DNA of 64,000 nucleotides from Primulina eburnea (taxonomy: Eukaryota > Streptophyta > Magnoliopsida > Lamiales > Gesneriaceae). A program made the translations under genes and the position numbers. This document shows, piece after piece, positions 25,182 through 36,763 of the stretch. The DNA is taken from positions 31,996,447 through 32,060,446 of the forward strand of contig NC_133105.1 in the NCBI RefSeq assembly GCF_022965805.1, given 5' to 3'. Under the pieces are notes generated by a model. It was not told where the DNA came from. It saw only the letters and a program-made list of their open reading frames with translations, and did not search any database. The first letter of the stretch is position 1. Each line of letters opens with the position of its first letter.

Positions 25182-25186
25182 CCTGT

Positions 25187-27298
25187 TGTGGGGACCCGGA
25201 CGCTAATCATCTTTGGGATTTAATTATCTATTAAGATAAAACAGGGTCTAAAAATTTTTCGTTTTAAGATATAACTGCGGAAGGTAATGGAATATAAATA
25301 CTATACATGTCTGTATAAAATACATTTCAGTATTAAAGTACAACAAGCTAATTTAATGTGCAACTACTAAAGTCCAGTAATAAAACCAAGTCTACTGTAA
25401 GTCCGGAATCACCACGCTACACTCGTCTTCTCTCCTCATCATCATGACCCTGATCCAGCCCCACCTGTTGTCATGCACACATACAAAACAAGACAACAGC
25501 CGGATAACTCCGGTGAGAAATAAATCCCAGTATAAAACATGGTAAACATGTATATACATAAAATAATTCATGAAACATGCTGTCACGAATAAAATCAAAA
25601 CATTAGATTTCATAAGCTATGAAATCTAATCACAACAAGCATGCACTTCAAATCAGCTAAACGTGCATATAAACAATCTAAATCATACAAACATGCTATC
25701 ATAACTGAAAGTAATAATGATGGGTCCCATGATCTAGGAGCCACATCCATATGAGCATGCAGTTCTAATCAAATCATGTCTAGACTCGACTCAACTATAA
25801 CTCTAGGGATCCCGGGGTGAATAAGACGTCACTACCTACCCTCCAATCGGGGTAATGTACGTCTCATTCCTAGACTTCGGTCTGAGCTGTATCAACGGCG
25901 GCAATAAGAGTAATACCTACTCCTATGCTGAGATACACCGAAACGTCTAGCTATTTGACAATGCCTGTCAAAGACTCTCCTATCTTAGATGCAATGAATA
26001 AGAATCTGTAAACACAGCATAATCATATCCATAACTGAATATCTCAATTATCTTACCTGCTTGAATACAATTCTATAATCAAAGCATAATCAGGTAACAG
26101 TATAAACAATAATCTAGTATGTGATTTTATTGGGAAACTCAAATTAATCTAATTTGAGTTATGCTTCCCGAATATCACATGAATTATACCTTTGTCTTCC
26201 TGATCTGATGAAGAAGACGTCTCGAAGTCGAATTTGTCCATATCTGATCTGTCCATATCTGATCTGAAATGACAATAACCAATACACTGTATCAATGTGT
26301 AATCCAATTCACAATCTGTCTGGTCAATATCCTGAATAATCTACAATCTGATTCATATCAACAATATCACAAGACAACAGAAACCAATACTGAATCTGAT
26401 CAATCTGTACCCACTGATGTTTAGACGGTATAACAATACAGTCTTGTAACCCCGTCAGTCTTAACATCCCAATTATAATATCAGAATTCCTAATAAATCT
26501 CAGTACAATCTATAACCTCAATATCTATACACTTTAAAATGAATAACAGCATAATTCTGATAGCAATCTCAATCAAATCAACTCTAAAATTCATAACAAT
26601 TATATAAACACTCTGTTTCTTATTCTGACTTCGATTCTATGATGTCTAACATGACAAGAACATCATATATGAATCCTATTCAATTCTGACCACCTCATAA
26701 GTTCAAAGCATGTCTAAACGTAACAAAACTTACGTCCAGTTGTAGCCTGTGTTGATAGGAACACGGTACTGAAGTCGGATTCTAATTCAGACGGACGGAT
26801 TTCTCACAAAAGGCGTAAGGATTATTCTTTATTCTTCCTCGACTTCTTCTCGTTCCTTTCTTCTGAATTCTGAAGAGTAACATATGTATATATTTGTATA
26901 CATCCCACGTTGCATGCTGAAGAAACGTGTCACCCTTGTCAAATGCCGGCTGGCGCTCGGGCGGTAATAAAATTCCGCCCGGGCGCGAGCTCAGCGCTCG
27001 GGCGGTAAATATCTGCCGCCCGGGCGCGAAGAGTTCTGTCTCCGAATTCCCTCTTGGCGCTCGGGCGGTCAAAAACTACCGCCCGGGCGCCACACTTTCT
27101 GCCCGAACCAAAAGTTGCGATGCATTGGCGCTCGGGCGGTGCTTTTCTACCTCTCGAGCGCCGAGGATTCTGTCCACTTCCGTGGTTAATCATGCAACGA
27201 CGCTCGATCTCGGCACAACGGTTCATTTGAGTTCTTATAACCTTAATCATGCCAATTAATCACTGTCTGATTGTATCAATTAAATCTCGGGCATTACA
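25187..27298 (-). repeat. 5' LTR of gag-only element
   Basis: 2112 bp, aligned without gaps to 19451-21562 (offset 5736). Differences seen are point substitutions, for example near 25494, 25678, 25763, 26391 and 26947. It holds four palindrome cassettes at 26952-27162. No genes. Confidence 0.95.
26952..27162 (-). repeat. Four palindrome cassettes in the 5' LTR of the gag-only element
   Basis: Same four cassettes as at 21216-21426. The fourth has an intact GGCGCTCGG left arm here, but its right arm reads CTACCTCTCGAGCGCC, so the two LTR copies carry different substitutions in this cassette. Confidence 0.9.
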
Positions 27299-27303
27299 CA
27301 TGG
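27299..27303. repeat. Target-site duplication CATGG, right copy
   Basis: Pairs with 19446-19450 and shows that the element between them inserted as one unit. Confidence 0.93.
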
Positions 27304-30300
27304 CATGCCTAGGACTATTGTTTCTGGTCGCGATGTTAAATTCTTGAGTTACTTTTGCCCGACTTTGGGGCTAAACATGGCACAAAATTGTTGTTTTCTA
27401 CTACTTGTCATCCTCAAACGGATGGACAAACATAAGTTGTCAATAGAACTTTGGGAACACTTTTGCGTGCTATTCTTAAAAAGAACTTGGATTGACATTT
27501 CTATGGACAGAATAGCACGCAAAAGTGTTCCCCTTCTTAGTCCCAGGCAACCCCAAAATAAAGTCCCTAGAAATGTCAATCCAAGTTCTTTTTAAGAATA
27601 GCACGCAAAACAGTTCCCAAAGTTCTATTGACAACTTTAGTTTGTCCATCCGTTTGAGGATGACAAGTAGTAGAAAACAATAATTTTGTGCCAAGTTTAG
27701 CCCATAAAGTCTTCGAAAAATAACTCAAGAATTTAACATCGCGAGCAGAAACAATATTCCTAGGCATGCCATGCAACCTAACGACTTCTCTAAAGAACAA
27801 ATCCGCAATGTTTGAAGCATCATCGGTTTTATGACAAGCTATAAAATGTGCCATCTTTGAGAACCTATCCACAACAACAAAAATAGAATCCCTACCCTTC
27901 TTAGTCCTAGGCAACCCCAAAATAAAGTCCACAGAAATGTCAATCCAAGTTCTTTTCAAGAATAGAACACCAAAGTGTTCCCAAAGTTCTATTGACAACC
28001 TCAGTTTGTCCATCCGTTTGAGGATGACAAGTAGTAGAAAACAACAATTTTGTGCCAAGTTTAGCCCATAAAGTCTACCAAAAGTAACTCAAGAATTTAA
28101 CATCTCGACCAGAAACAATAGTCCTTGGCATGCCATGCAACCTAACGACTTCTCTAAAGAACAAATCCACAATGTTTGAAGCATCATCGGTTTTATGACA
28201 AGCTTCGGTTTTATGACAAGCTATAAAATGTGCCATCTTAGAGAATCTATCCACAACAACAAAAATAGAATCCCTCCCCTTCTTAGTCCCAGGAAATCCC
28301 TCCCCTTCTTAGTCCATGCAACCCCAAAATAAAGTCCATAGAAATGTCAATCCAAGTTCTTTTTAAGAATTGCACGCAAAAGTGTTCCCAAAGTTCTATT
28401 GACAACTTCAGTTTGTCCATCCGTTTGAGGATGACAAGTAGTAGAAAACAACAATTTTGTGCCAAGTTTAGCCCATAAAGTCTTCCAAAAGTAACTCAAG
28501 AATTTTACATCGCGACCAGAAACAATAGTCCTATGCATGCCATGCAACCTAACGACTTCTCTAAAGAACAAATCCGCAATGTTTGAAGCATCATCGGTTT
28601 TATGACAAGCTATAAAACGTGCCATCTTAGAGAATCTATCCACAACAACAAAAATAGAATCCCTCCCCTTCTTAGTCCTAGGCAACCCCAAAATAAAGTC
28701 CATAGAAATGTCAATCAAAGTTCTTTTTAAAAATAGCGCGCAAAAGTGTTCCCAAAGTTCTATTGACAACTTCAGTTTGTCCATCCGTTTGAGGATGACA
28801 AGTAGTAGAAAACAACAATTTTGTGCCAAATTAGCCCAAAAAGTCTACCAAAAGTAAATCAAGAATTTAACATCGCGACCAGAAACAATAGTCTTAGGCA
28901 TGCCATGCAACCTAACGACTTCTCTAAAGAACAAATCCGCAATGTCAATCCAAGTTTTTTTTAAGAATAGCACGCAAAAGTGTTCCCAAAGTTCTATTGA
29001 CTACTTCAGTTTGTCCTTCCGTTTGAGGATGACATAAAGTCTTCCAAAAGTAACTCAAGAATTTAACATCGCGACCAGAAACAATAGTCCTAGGCATGCC
29101 ATGCAACCTAACGACTTCTCTAAATAACAAATCCGCAATGTTTGAAGCATCATCGGTTTTATGACAAGCTATAAAATGTGACATCTTAGAGAATATATCC
29201 ACAACATCAAAAATAGAATCCCTCCCCTTCTTAGTCCTAGACTTTATTTTGGGGTTGCCTGGGACTAAGAAGGGGAACACTTTTGCGTGCTATTCCGTCC
29301 ATATAAATGTCAATCCAAGTTCTTTTTAAGAATAGCACGCAAAAGTGTTCCCAAAGTTCTATTGACTACTTCAGTTTGTCCATCCGTTTGAGGATGACAA
29401 GTAGTAGAAAACAACAATTTTGTGCCAAGTTTAGCCCATAAAGTCTTCCAAAAGTAGCTCAATAATTTAACATCGTGACCAGAAACAATAATCCTAGGCA
29501 TGCCATGCAACCTAACGACTTCTCTAAATAACAAATCCGCAATGTTTGAAGCATCATCGGTTTTATGACAAGCTATAAAATGTGCCATCTTAGAGAATCT
29601 ATCCACAACAACAAAAATAGAATCCCTCCCCTTCTTAGTCCTAGGAAACCCCAAAATAAAGTCCATAGAAATGTCAATCCAAGTTCTTTTTAAGAATTGA
29701 ACGCAAAAGTGTTCCCCAAGTTCTATTGACAACTTCAGTTTGTCCATCCGTTTGAGGATGACAAGTAGTAGAAAACAACAATTTTGTGCCAAGTTTAGCC
29801 CATAAAGTCTACCAAAAGTAACTCAAGAATTTAACATCACGACCAGAAACAATAGTCCTAGGCATGCCATGCAACCTAACGACTTCTCTAAAGAACAAAT
29901 CCGCAATGTTTGAAACATCATCGGTTTTATGACAAGCTATAAAATGTGCCATCTTAGAGAATCTATCCACAACAACAAAAATAGAATCCCTCCCCTTCTT
30001 AGTCCTAGGCATGCCCCAAAATAAAGTCCATAGAAATGTCAATCCAAGTTCTTTTTAAGAATAGCACGCAAAAGTGTTCCCAAAGTTCTATTGACAACTT
30101 CAGTTTGGCCATCCTTTTGAGGATTTGTTCTTTAGAGAAGTCGTTAGGTTTCATGGCATGCCTAGGACTATTGTTTCTCAGTCGCGATGTTAAATTCTTG
30201 AGTTACTTTTGGTAGACTTTATGGGCTAAACAATGTTTGAAGCATCATCGGTTTATGACAAGCTATAAAATGTGCCATCTTAGAGAATCTATCCACAACA

Positions 30301-31940
30301 ACAAAAATAGAATCCCTCCCCTTCTTAGTCCCAGTCAACCCCAAAATAAAGTCCATAGAAATTTCAATCCAAGTTCTTTTTAAGAATATCACGCAAAAGT
30401 GTTCCCAAAGTTCTATTGACTACTTCAGTTTGTCCATCCGTTTGAGGATGACAAGTAGTAGAAAACAACAATTTTGTGCCAAGTTTAGCCCATAAAGTCT
30501 TCCAAAAGTAACTCAAGAATTTAACATCGCGACCAGAAAAATAGTCCTAGGCATGCCATGCAACCTAACAACTTCTCTAAAGAACAAATCCGCAATGTTT
30601 GAAGCATCATCCTTTTTATGACAGGCTATAAAATGTGTCATCTTAATGAATCTATCCACAACAACAAAAATAGAATCCCTCCTCTTCTTAGTCCCAGGCA
30701 ACCCCAAAATAAAGTCCATAGAAATGTCAATCCAAGTTCTTTTTAAAAATAGCACGCAAAAGTGTTCCCAAAGTTCTATTGACAACTTCAGTTTGTCCAT
30801 CCGTTTGAGGATGACAAGTAGTAGAAAACAACAATTTTGTGTCAAGTTTAGCCCATAAAGTCTTCCAAAAGTAACTCAAGAATTTAACATCGCGACCAGA
30901 AACAATAGTCCTAGGCATGCCATGCCATGCAACCTAACGACTTCTCTGAAGAACAAATCCACAATGTTTGAAGCATCATCGGTTTTATGACAAGCTATAA
31001 AATGTGCCATCTTAGAGAATCTATCCACAACAACAAAAATAGAATTCCTCCCCTTCTTATTCCCAGGCAACCCCAAAATGAAGTCCATAGAAATGTCAAT
31101 CAAAGTTCTTTTTAAGAATATCACGCAAAAGTGTTCCCAAAGTTATGACTACTTCAGTTTGTCCATCCGTTAGAGGATGACAAGTAGTAGAAAACAACAA
31201 TTTTGTGTCAAGTTTAGCCCATAAAGTCTTCCAAAAGTAACTCAAGAATTTAACATCGCGACCAGAAAAATAGTCCTAGGCATGCCATGCAACCTAACGA
31301 CTTCTCTAAAGAACAAATCCGCAATTTTTGAAGCATCATCGGTTTTATGACAAGCTATAAAATGTGCCATCTTAGAGAATCTATGCACAAACTGAAGTTG
31401 TCAATAGAACTTTGGGAACACTTTTGCTTGCTATTCTTAAAAAGAACTTGGATTGACAATTCTATTGACTTTATTTTGGGGTTGCCTGGGACTAAGAAGG
31501 GGAGGGATTCTATTTTTGTTGTTGTGGATAGATTCTCTAAGATGGCACGTTTTATAGCTTGTCATAAAACCGATGATGCTTCAAACATTGCGGATTTGTT
31601 CTTTAGAGAAGTCGTTAGGTTGCATGGCATGCCTAGGACTATTGTTTCTGGTCGCGATGTTAAATTCTTGAGTTACTTTTGGAAGACTATATGGGCTAAA
31701 CTTGGCACAAAATTGTTGTTTTCTACTACTTGTCATCCTCAAACGGATGGACAAACTAAAGTAGTCAATAGAACTTTGGGAACACTTTTGCGTGATATTC
31801 TTAAAAAGAACTTGGATTGACATTTCTATGGACTTTATTTTTGGGTTGCCTAGGACTAAGAAGGGGAGGGATTCTATTTTTGTTGTTGTGGATAGATTCT
31901 CTAAGATGGCCCTTTTTTTAGCCTTGTCATAAAACCGATG
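27304..31940 (-). repeat. Satellite-like array of ~364-bp units from a Gypsy integrase gene, with inversions
   Basis: About 11 head-to-tail copies lie mostly on the minus strand. Junctions, recognised by AAATGTCAATCCAAG, fall near 27570, 27935, 28341, 28705, 28945 (truncated unit), 29304, 29668, 30033, 30358, 30721 and 31090; most spacings are 363-365 bp. Each unit encodes the integrase core from [11 protein letters not shown] to LRAILKKNL and then restarts. Because 364 is not a multiple of 3, the frame shifts at each junction and no long ORF forms. Plus-strand segments interrupt at about 27304-27506, 29239-29297, 30118-30229 and 31385-31940. Most units read VSGRD where active Gypsy integrases have VSDRD, so the founder had probably lost a catalytic Asp. 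Confidence 0.9.
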
Positions 31941-33255
31941 TGTAAGGCCCGAGGATTTAGTTATCATAATCAGACTGGTTTTGTTGATAATTAGGGTGAT
32001 TATAGATGTATTGTATCGGACCGAAAGAGACGAGAAAATGTACAAAAGTGGTGTAAAGGACAAGTGGCAGCGCACATGCGCGAAGAAATACGCACAGATG
32101 CGCGAGGGGTCCAAAAGCCTTCGCGCATATGCGCGAAATAAGGCATGCATATGCGCGACATGTCCATAAACATTGGCGCACATGCGCGAGATAAGGCGCG
32201 CATCTGCGCGACACCTCCAGAGACTTTGGCGCACATGCGAGAGATAACGCGCGCATATGCGCGAGGAGTTGGGAATTTTATTGCCGAGACCCGTAGGTCT
32301 CGCGCATATGCGCGAGTGATGTCGCGCATATGCGCGAGACGTGTAATTTAAAGAAGGAGCCATGTGTTTGTTACCATGCAAGATATATATAGTGTTGTCT
32401 TCATTACCTTCCCTTGGAACAGAAAGTGACCGAGAGAAGCCAAGAGAATTCAGCAAGTTCTTTCAAGTTTAACTTTCTAGTTTTACAAGATTTGATTACC
32501 CGAATTTAATTCCGAGTTCGGATTTGTGTTCCTTGCATCAAGAGCTTCAAAAGGGTATAATTTTTATGTCTTTCAAGCCTGTATTGAAGTTGACATGTTG
32601 GGGAAATTCTGATATGATTGTGAATATATGTTATTTAGATCATAGATGTTATAGAATCGAAAATGGATCGAAGAAATGTTATCATATGCAATTTTTATGA
32701 ATTTCCAGCATATATATGTTTGAGCTTATACAGAATTTCAGAGTTTCAAGTGTATATGATAGTGGTTATGAATTATGGAGATGGAGTATGGATATTTGAG
32801 TTGATTTGGTATTACAAGATCATGTCGTTATGCCGTCGAAATGTACCGAGAATGAGTATTGCTACGTATATCTATTGGTTGAGGTATTGATTGAGTTGAA
32901 GATTGATTTTGTATTTATTGAACCTTGCCATTTCAGATTCATCTTGCCACGTTTCGACATCGAGACCTCGACACCGATAAAGGTTTAAGAACGAAAGGTA
33001 TAATTCATGTTTTGTTTGGGGAGACACAACTCAAATGAGATTCAATTTGAGTTTTCCAACAAAATCACATACTAGGTTATGTTTATATTTTGAATGTTTA
33101 TGCCTTGTTTATAGAATTGTATTTAAGCCTTGAGATAGGAGTCATTGACAGATTTGTCAAACTAGATGTTCGGTAGTATCGTCACAATGGAGCAGTTCGA
33201 CTCCGTGTGTAGACACTCGATACAGACATGACCGAAGTCTAGGAATAAGACGTAC
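31941..33255 (+). repeat. Gypsy LTR A, 5' part, truncated by LTR B
   Basis: Starts TGTAAGGCCCGAGG inside an integrase unit (flank CGATG) and stops mid-LTR after AATAAGACGTAC, where LTR B begins. It contains a palindrome cluster (32070-32340), TATATATAG near 32384, TTTCAG near 32931 and GAAAGGTATAA near 32994. The remainder and any internal region lie beyond the right end of the window. ORFs here are translations of the palindromes (runs of AYAR/ICAR) and are not genes. Confidence 0.85.
32070..32340 (+). repeat. Palindrome cluster of LTR A (GCGCATATGCGC type)
   Basis: About ten palindromes of the form CGCGCATATGCGCG or CGCACATGCGCG occur in pairs 8-12 bp apart, with pairs repeating about every 55-60 bp. 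A GAGACCCGTAGGTCTC inverted repeat precedes the last pair. The cluster ends about 44 bp before the TATA-like TATATATAG. Confidence 0.92.
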
Positions 33256-33384
33256 TGTAATGCCCGAGAATTAATCACGGTTAATTAACAATTATTGAGT
33301 ACTAATTTAATGTGATTATGAAAGGGCTAACCGAGACACGAAAGGAGATCACGTGTGAAAATTGAAGTGCGAGGACAGTAGCAT

Positions 33385-33662
33385 CGGCGCACATGCGCGA
33401 GTATACGCGCGCACATGCGTGAGAGGTCCAGAGGGGTTGGCGCACATGCGCGACTGAATGCGCGCACATGCGCCAAACATGCAGAAGACCTCGCGCATAT
33501 GCGCGGAAGATGTCGCGCATATGCGCGAGCCTATGCAAATGATGTCCAGAAGACATCGCGCATATGCGCGGAACTAAGTCGCGCATATGCGCGAGTTGCC
33601 AAGATCGAGACCAGTAGGTCTCGCGCATATGCGCCAGAAATGTCGCGCATATGCGCGAGAGA
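33385..33662 (+). repeat. Palindrome cluster of LTR B (GCGCATATGCGC type)
   Basis: About ten GCGCACATGCGC/GCGCATATGCGC palindromes in pairs with a ~60-bp period. The first pairs use CACATG and the later ones CATATG centres. The last pair follows GAGACCAGTAGGTCTC as in LTR A, but the number and order of units differ from A. Confidence 0.92.
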
Positions 33663-33703
33663 TGCAAAAGGAAAAATTGCCGGGTGGCTTATTGCATGTT
33701 GCG

Positions 33704-33747
33704 GATGTATATATATATATTTATATATATATTAAATATATATATAT

Positions 33748-33778
<31 letters not shown>

Positions 33779-33780
33779 CA
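33704..33780. repeat. TA-rich microsatellite at the TATA position of LTR B
   Basis: About 75 bp of (TA)n with short interruptions (TTTA, TTAAA). It starts about 42 bp after the palindrome cluster, where the related LTRs have a short TATATA box, so the TATA box itself appears to have expanded into a microsatellite. Confidence 0.9.
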
Positions 33781-34689
33781 AACAAATCTTCATCAGAAGA
33801 AAAAAAACGAAGCCGAGGAAGGAAAATAGCTTTTGAATTTTAGAATTCGATTTTACGATCAATCCGTCCGTTAGATTTTAAATCCGACTTCGGTACTGTG
33901 TTCCTATTGACGCAGGCTACGACAAGACGTAAGTTTTACTACGTTTTGACATGTTTTGAAATTATGATGTTGTTAGAATTGAATACACGTCATATATGTT
34001 GTTCTTAACATGTTAGATAACGTAGAATCGAAGCCAGATTAAGAAACGGACTGAATATGGAATTGTTATGAATTTCAGAAGGAATAGACTAGAATTGATA
34101 TTAGAATTGTACGGTGGTTGATTGTAAATGTTTGGAATTGATATAGACGGATATAGTATTAGCAGTATCGCAAGATTGTACTGTTATACTGTCAGAATTT
34201 GATAAAACAGAGACATTGTGATTTGATTAGAATATTGATACAGAATATTGGTATTTTCATTGCCAGATTGAACAGTGACAGACTTTGAATCAAGACTTTG
34301 ATTGTATCAGATCGACAGCAAGAAAGGTATAAATAAATGTTGATTCGGGATTGCACAACTCGAGTTAGGTTTGACTTGAGTTTCCCTAAATCACATACTG
34401 TATTTTATTGCATTGATATTTGCAGATTATCAGATTGATATGTTAATCTATTGACTTAGAGCAGAGTCAGAGTCCGAGTCTAGGGCAGATCAGCCTAGCT
34501 AGGGCAGAACCGCAGAGTCTTTCTCAGAACCGATAAGACTCTAGACTTACGGTGTATCGATGAACTTTAGATGTAGATCGACGTCTATCGTAGACACCCG
34601 ATACAGAATACCAGAGTCTAAATTTGTAAGGCTCGAGATTCATTAATCGTCATTAATATGATGAATTAAAGCTTGGCTCGAAATTGCAA

Positions 34690-34877
34690 GACCGCACTCA
34701 CGGTGCATGGACAGTAAGTTGGCCAATTTTATTCGTAGCATCACCGCACCCGCGGTGCAGAAAGACCGCACCCGCGGTCTTGCAGAGACCGCACCCGCGG
34801 TCGCTATTTTGGGTAAATGATAGGGTTGCCGAGAGCATAGTGCACCCGCGGTGCTAACGTGACCGCACCCGCGGTGC
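34690..34877 (+). repeat. Palindrome cluster of element C 5' LTR (ACCGCACCCGCGGT type)
   Basis: Six units of the form (C/G)ACCGCACCCGCGGT(G/C)C near 34690, 34742, 34765, 34786, 34842 and 34861, some with substitutions (ACCGCACTCACGGTGC). The cluster ends about 50 bp before TATATAAA. Confidence 0.9.
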
Positions 34878-34927
34878 TGCATGTGAGAAATCCACCTTTG
34901 TTCCTTGTTATGACACATGGCAGGGTA

Positions 34928-34935
34928 TATATAAA
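34928..34935 (+). promoter_or_regulatory. TATA box of element C LTR
   Basis: TATATAAA follows the palindrome cluster by about 50 bp and is conserved in the 3' LTR at about 54310-54317. Transcription would be expected to start about 30 bp downstream, inside a CT/GA-rich stretch. Inferred from sequence only. Confidence 0.7.
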
Positions 34936-36509
34936 GGTGCAGTGCTGATTCATTCCTTCCCCATCTTCAGCAGGACCGAGAGAGAGAATCCTACAAATCC
35001 TTTATGTGCATTGCATCTTGTGATTGAGCTTGTGCAAGATTTACTCATTCAAACTTTAATCCGATTCCGATTTTGAACTCCTCACTTCAAGGGCTTCAAG
35101 GTGATGTAAGTTTCCTTCGATTCCATCATGGTTCAGATTTTATGGATTGAGGAAATTATAATATGATGGTTATATTGTGTTCTTGATATAATGAGCATCG
35201 TATATTCATTACCGGATTGAATATCGGATATCAGATGCAATTATTATAAATTCCAGCATGTCTTGATATATATGTGTTGGTAGAATTATGATTTGAGTTA
35301 TGGAATGTGTCTTATGATAGAGGTTGTAAAATTATCGACGATTTAATTACCGTTGGATTAATTGCAACATAATGTTAATTGAATGAAGTAATTCGCAGAT
35401 TGATTGGGATGATATGAGTCTGCGATTGTGAAATTGATTGACGGTATCGAAATTACGCGTGATACGTCAGTTTGTGCATTGGATTGATATTGTATGTCTC
35501 ACATTGCCATTTCAGATTTGGAGTGACAGAGTTTGTATCCCGACTTCGAGACTTCGATTTATTTCACAACAAGAAAGGTATAAGCCATGTTTGTTTGGGA
35601 AACCACAACTCAAATAAGATATCATTTGAGTTTCCCAACAAAAATCACATTACTAGAATTGTTGTATATATGGAACATGTTTATGAATTGGTTATAGAAT
35701 TATATTCAAATCTTGTAACATGAATATGCTTTGATTATAGAATTGTATTCAAGCATATAAGATCATTGTGATATTCAGATATGAATATGAGCATGCTTTG
35801 TTTACAGATTGATATTCATTGCATTTAAGATAGGAGAGTCGTTGACAGCCATTGTCAAATATCTAGATGTTCGGTGTATCTCAGCTTAGGAGCAGCCCTG
35901 ACTCCTATTGCAGCCGTTGATACAGCTCAGACCGAAGTCTAGGAATAAGACGTACAGTCACCCCGAGTGGGAGGGTAGGTGACAGCCATTGACGTCTTAT
36001 TCACACCGGGATCCCTAGAGTTCTAGTCGAGTCGAGTCCAGACATGGTTTGATTCGCATTGCATTGCATGTTTATATGGATGTCATTCATTATAGCATGT
36101 TTCATGTTTAGATTGATTTATGCATGTATACATGTTTATACTGGGATTTGTTCTCACCGGAGTTTCCGGCTGTTGTTATGTCTATATGTGTGCATAACAA
36201 CAGGTGGGGCAGGATCTGGGTCGAGACAGAGATGAGAGATGGACATAGCGTGGTGATCTCGGGCACAGCAGAGGACTAGTGGTTTTTATTAGACTTGTAC
36301 TATTTGTATTTGGTTTGTTGTAGTAAACCCTAGTTGGATTAATGTACTAGAAAAAGACATGTTGTATGTTTTTAATATCAATGAAGACCTTATGCTTGTT
36401 TACATACATTAGAATTAATGTTGAAAAGCGAAAAATTTGACCCACTTTTTATATTAACGGTCCATTGAATCCCAAAGAAAAGAGTTAGAGCCCGGGTCCC
36501 CACAACAGG

Positions 36510-36521
36510 TGGTATCAGAGC
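36510..36521 (+). other. Primer-binding site of element C
   Basis: TGGTATCAGAGC lies 5 bp after the LTR end at 36504 (ACAGG spacer), complementary to initiator Met tRNA. Confidence 0.92.
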
Positions 36522-36763
36522 AATAGGTTCTGTAGATTGAGATAAGAATAGAAGGAGCGGGGTAGATCGAGTCTTATTCCTTGCTTTTGATATGCTAGCA
36601 TGATTTATTGCTTTCCCTATTACGTGTTATGTTATCTGATTTGATTGCAGCATGTATTGGTTAAGACTGAATCAGAACCGATTCTGGATCAGAGGTAAAT
36701 GATCAGAGGAGGGCTGAGACAGTTGGTATAGATTGTATACTAAACTGTTTGAATAGCAGATAC

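Larger units (their letters stand above)
19451..27298 (-). mobile_element. Complete gag-only Ty3/Gypsy element (TR-GAG type)
   Basis: 7848 bp on the minus strand: 5' LTR 25187-27298, PBS 25170-25181, gag near 24820-23867, decayed pol relic to about 21580, polypurine tract 21563-21575, 3' LTR 19451-21562. LTRs are 2112 bp each with no length difference, and about a dozen substitutions were seen (roughly 0.6%), so insertion is recent. TSD CATGG. The internal region is only 3624 bp and has no readable RT, RNase H or integrase. It must have moved with enzymes supplied by another element, plausibly a chromovirus like element C. Confidence 0.92.
33256..34624 (+). repeat. Gypsy LTR B, 5' part, truncated by element C
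   Basis: Starts TGTAATGCCCGAGA at the point where LTR A is cut (flank CGTAC) and ends at AAATT before element C's LTR. It contains a palindrome cluster (33385-33662), a long TA repeat, and a GTAAGT motif near 33930. It is homologous downstream of the TATA to the solo LTR and the gag-only element's LTRs. No genes. Confidence 0.85.
34625..36504 (+). repeat. 5' LTR of element C
   Basis: 1880 bp, TGTAAGGCTCGAG...GGGTCCCCACA. It contains a palindrome cluster, TATATAAA at 34928-34935, GTAAGT at 35106, TTTCAG ending at 35515 and GTATAA at 35578. It closely matches the 3' LTR at 54006-55152 except for a divergent block (35319-35482) and changes in the palindrome cluster. No genes. Confidence 0.93.

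Noticed and set aside
28347..28829. 160-codon ORFs in the integrase array as functional integrase genes
   Set aside because: Each joins an out-of-frame stretch of one unit to an in-frame stretch of the next, covers only part of the domain, and lacks the second catalytic Asp.
32070..32340. Regularly spaced palindromic repeats resembling a CRISPR array
   Set aside because: The context is a plant LTR, repeat and spacer lengths vary, spacers are themselves repeats, and there are no cas genes. It is an LTR palindrome cluster.
31957..32456. ORFs rich in RAYAR/RICAR residues on both strands
   Set aside because: These are translations of GCGCATATGCGC palindromes in several frames, so they are low-complexity shadows, not proteins.
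33704..33780. TA repeat as a centromeric or origin feature
   Set aside because: It sits where related LTRs have the TATA box and is short, so a simple microsatellite expansion explains it.
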